DNA of 61,420 nt from Candidatus Gastranaerophilales bacterium (GTDB taxonomy: Bacteria > Cyanobacteriota > Vampirovibrionia > Gastranaerophilales > Gastranaerophilaceae): positions 1 to 61,420 of the forward strand of contig CALUSG010000017.1 in the NCBI GenBank assembly GCA_944323365.1, in the 5' to 3' direction. The notes under the pieces were generated by a model. That model worked only from the letters and a program-made list of their open reading frames with translations. It was not told the origin of the DNA and made no database searches. The translations under genes and the position numbers were made by a program. Below are positions 61,135 to 61,420 of this stretch, piece after piece; positions within the stretch are counted from its first letter, which is position 1; each line of letters opens with the position of its first letter.

Positions 61135-61420
61135 ATGGCTAGAAAAAGAAGTGTAACAAGGATTTCAGACCTCAGGGGGGGGGCGGGTCGACCTTCCTTA
61201 GGGCTTTTAAAGGATTTTAACGGTTTTACATTAGCTGAAATGATGGTAGTAATGCTGGTATTGACAATAATACTGGCGGCATTTGCACCGTTGATGACAA
61301 AAAGACGAATAGTAGACACCTCATCACCGTGGAGATATTCAACAAACAATCAGGATATATATTTTGGCTTAGCGAATAAACAAACAGCGATGATAGGTCA
61401 GGATGAGGAAGCAAGCGGAG
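61135..61420 (+). CDS. Prepilin-like protein with long basic leader, 3' end cut by window edge
   Basis: ATG at 61135 behind GGGGGAAAG. The leader of about 29 residues (MARKRSVTRISDLRGGAGRP...) precedes FNGFTLAEMMVVMLVLTIILAAFAP, the type IV prepilin signal, with cleavage between G and F and Glu at +5. At least 95 residues visible. The leader codons include a run of nine G (61175-61183), remarkable in AT-rich DNA and placed where length changes would switch the gene off. Reads on past 61420. It lies 52 bp after murG. Confidence 0.85.
   Translation, partial: MARKRSVTRISDLRGGAGRPSLGLLKDFNGFTLAEMMVVMLVLTIILAAFAPLMTKRRIVDTSSPWRYSTNNQDIYFGLANKQTAMIGQDEEASG

Noticed and set aside
61141-61200. GC-rich patch with G run and GTCGAC site as a vector or assembly junction
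   Set aside because: The reading frame passes through it without break into the prepilin signal, so a real gene is more likely; the tract length still needs checking.

Overview
The window looks like a chromosomal segment of a non-photosynthetic member of the phylum Cyanobacteriota, most likely a gut Melainabacteria/Gastranaerophilales-type organism. The DNA is AT-rich and tightly packed. Several proteins have a clear cyanobacterial flavour: an RpaB/Ycf27-type response regulator, a Ycf23-like TIM barrel, a cyanobacterial-type ClpC, and a YidC with a loop insertion of the cyanobacterial kind. No photosynthesis genes are seen. KdsB (Kdo activation) and an MlaE-type permease point to a Gram-negative envelope with LPS, and three type IV prepilin-like genes (one cut by each window edge) suggest type IV pili or a related secretion machine. 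This placement is inference; no 16S gene is present.

Layout. 1-779: 3' part of a prepilin gene. 839-2303: two tandem GNAT-like paralogues. 2393-5843: accD-accA-prmA-kdsB operon. 5957-6706: RpaB-like regulator, then tRNA-His and a 385-bp gene-free stretch rich in hairpins. 7245-12365: an island of lineage-specific proteins with a shared N-terminal motif. It holds an AAA+ ATPase between two degenerate AAA-like paralogues (+ strand), two small repeat-type proteins and two related membrane proteins (- strand). 12417-19792: HAD hydrolase, TPR proteins, a Met-rich protein, sugar ABC permeases, a lytic transglycosylase without signal peptide and a divergent kinase-like protein. 19782-30426: queA, yidC, clpC, an M20 peptidase, mutS2, a GltD-like oxidoreductase and a secreted protein. 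30492-37059: murC-murB-ddl-ftsQ-nadE-folC. 37048-46929: glycosyltransferase, Ycf23-like protein, HtrA-type protease, ilvE, mlaE, a REC protein with a degenerate PilB-like ATPase, a histidine kinase and a winged-helix protein. 47125-50124: a 51-residue ORF, a prepilin and two zinc dehydrogenases. 50183-55089: two-domain GNAT, ilvC, yhaM-like, two thymidylate-kinase-like genes, rpmA and rplU. 55248-61420: murF-mraY-murD-ftsW-murG and a prepilin running off the end.

How it fits together. The two mur/fts blocks are halves of a split dcw cluster that makes lipid II and the division machinery. accA/accD, kdsB and mlaE serve the envelope. ilvC and ilvE serve branched-chain amino acid synthesis. rplU/rpmA, prmA and queA serve translation. 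The most unusual content is (i) the motif-bearing protein family, part of which shares an AGCAA promoter element placed 15 nt before the -10 box; (ii) the active-AAA/pseudo-AAA trio; (iii) hairpins that put Shine-Dalgarno or anti-Shine-Dalgarno sequences in their loops, one of them forming a candidate sRNA of about 55 nt; and (iv) a divergent kinase-like protein with all catalytic residues apparently kept. Several genes have no ribosome binding site and a -10 box only 6-9 nt before ATG, which suggests leaderless mRNAs.
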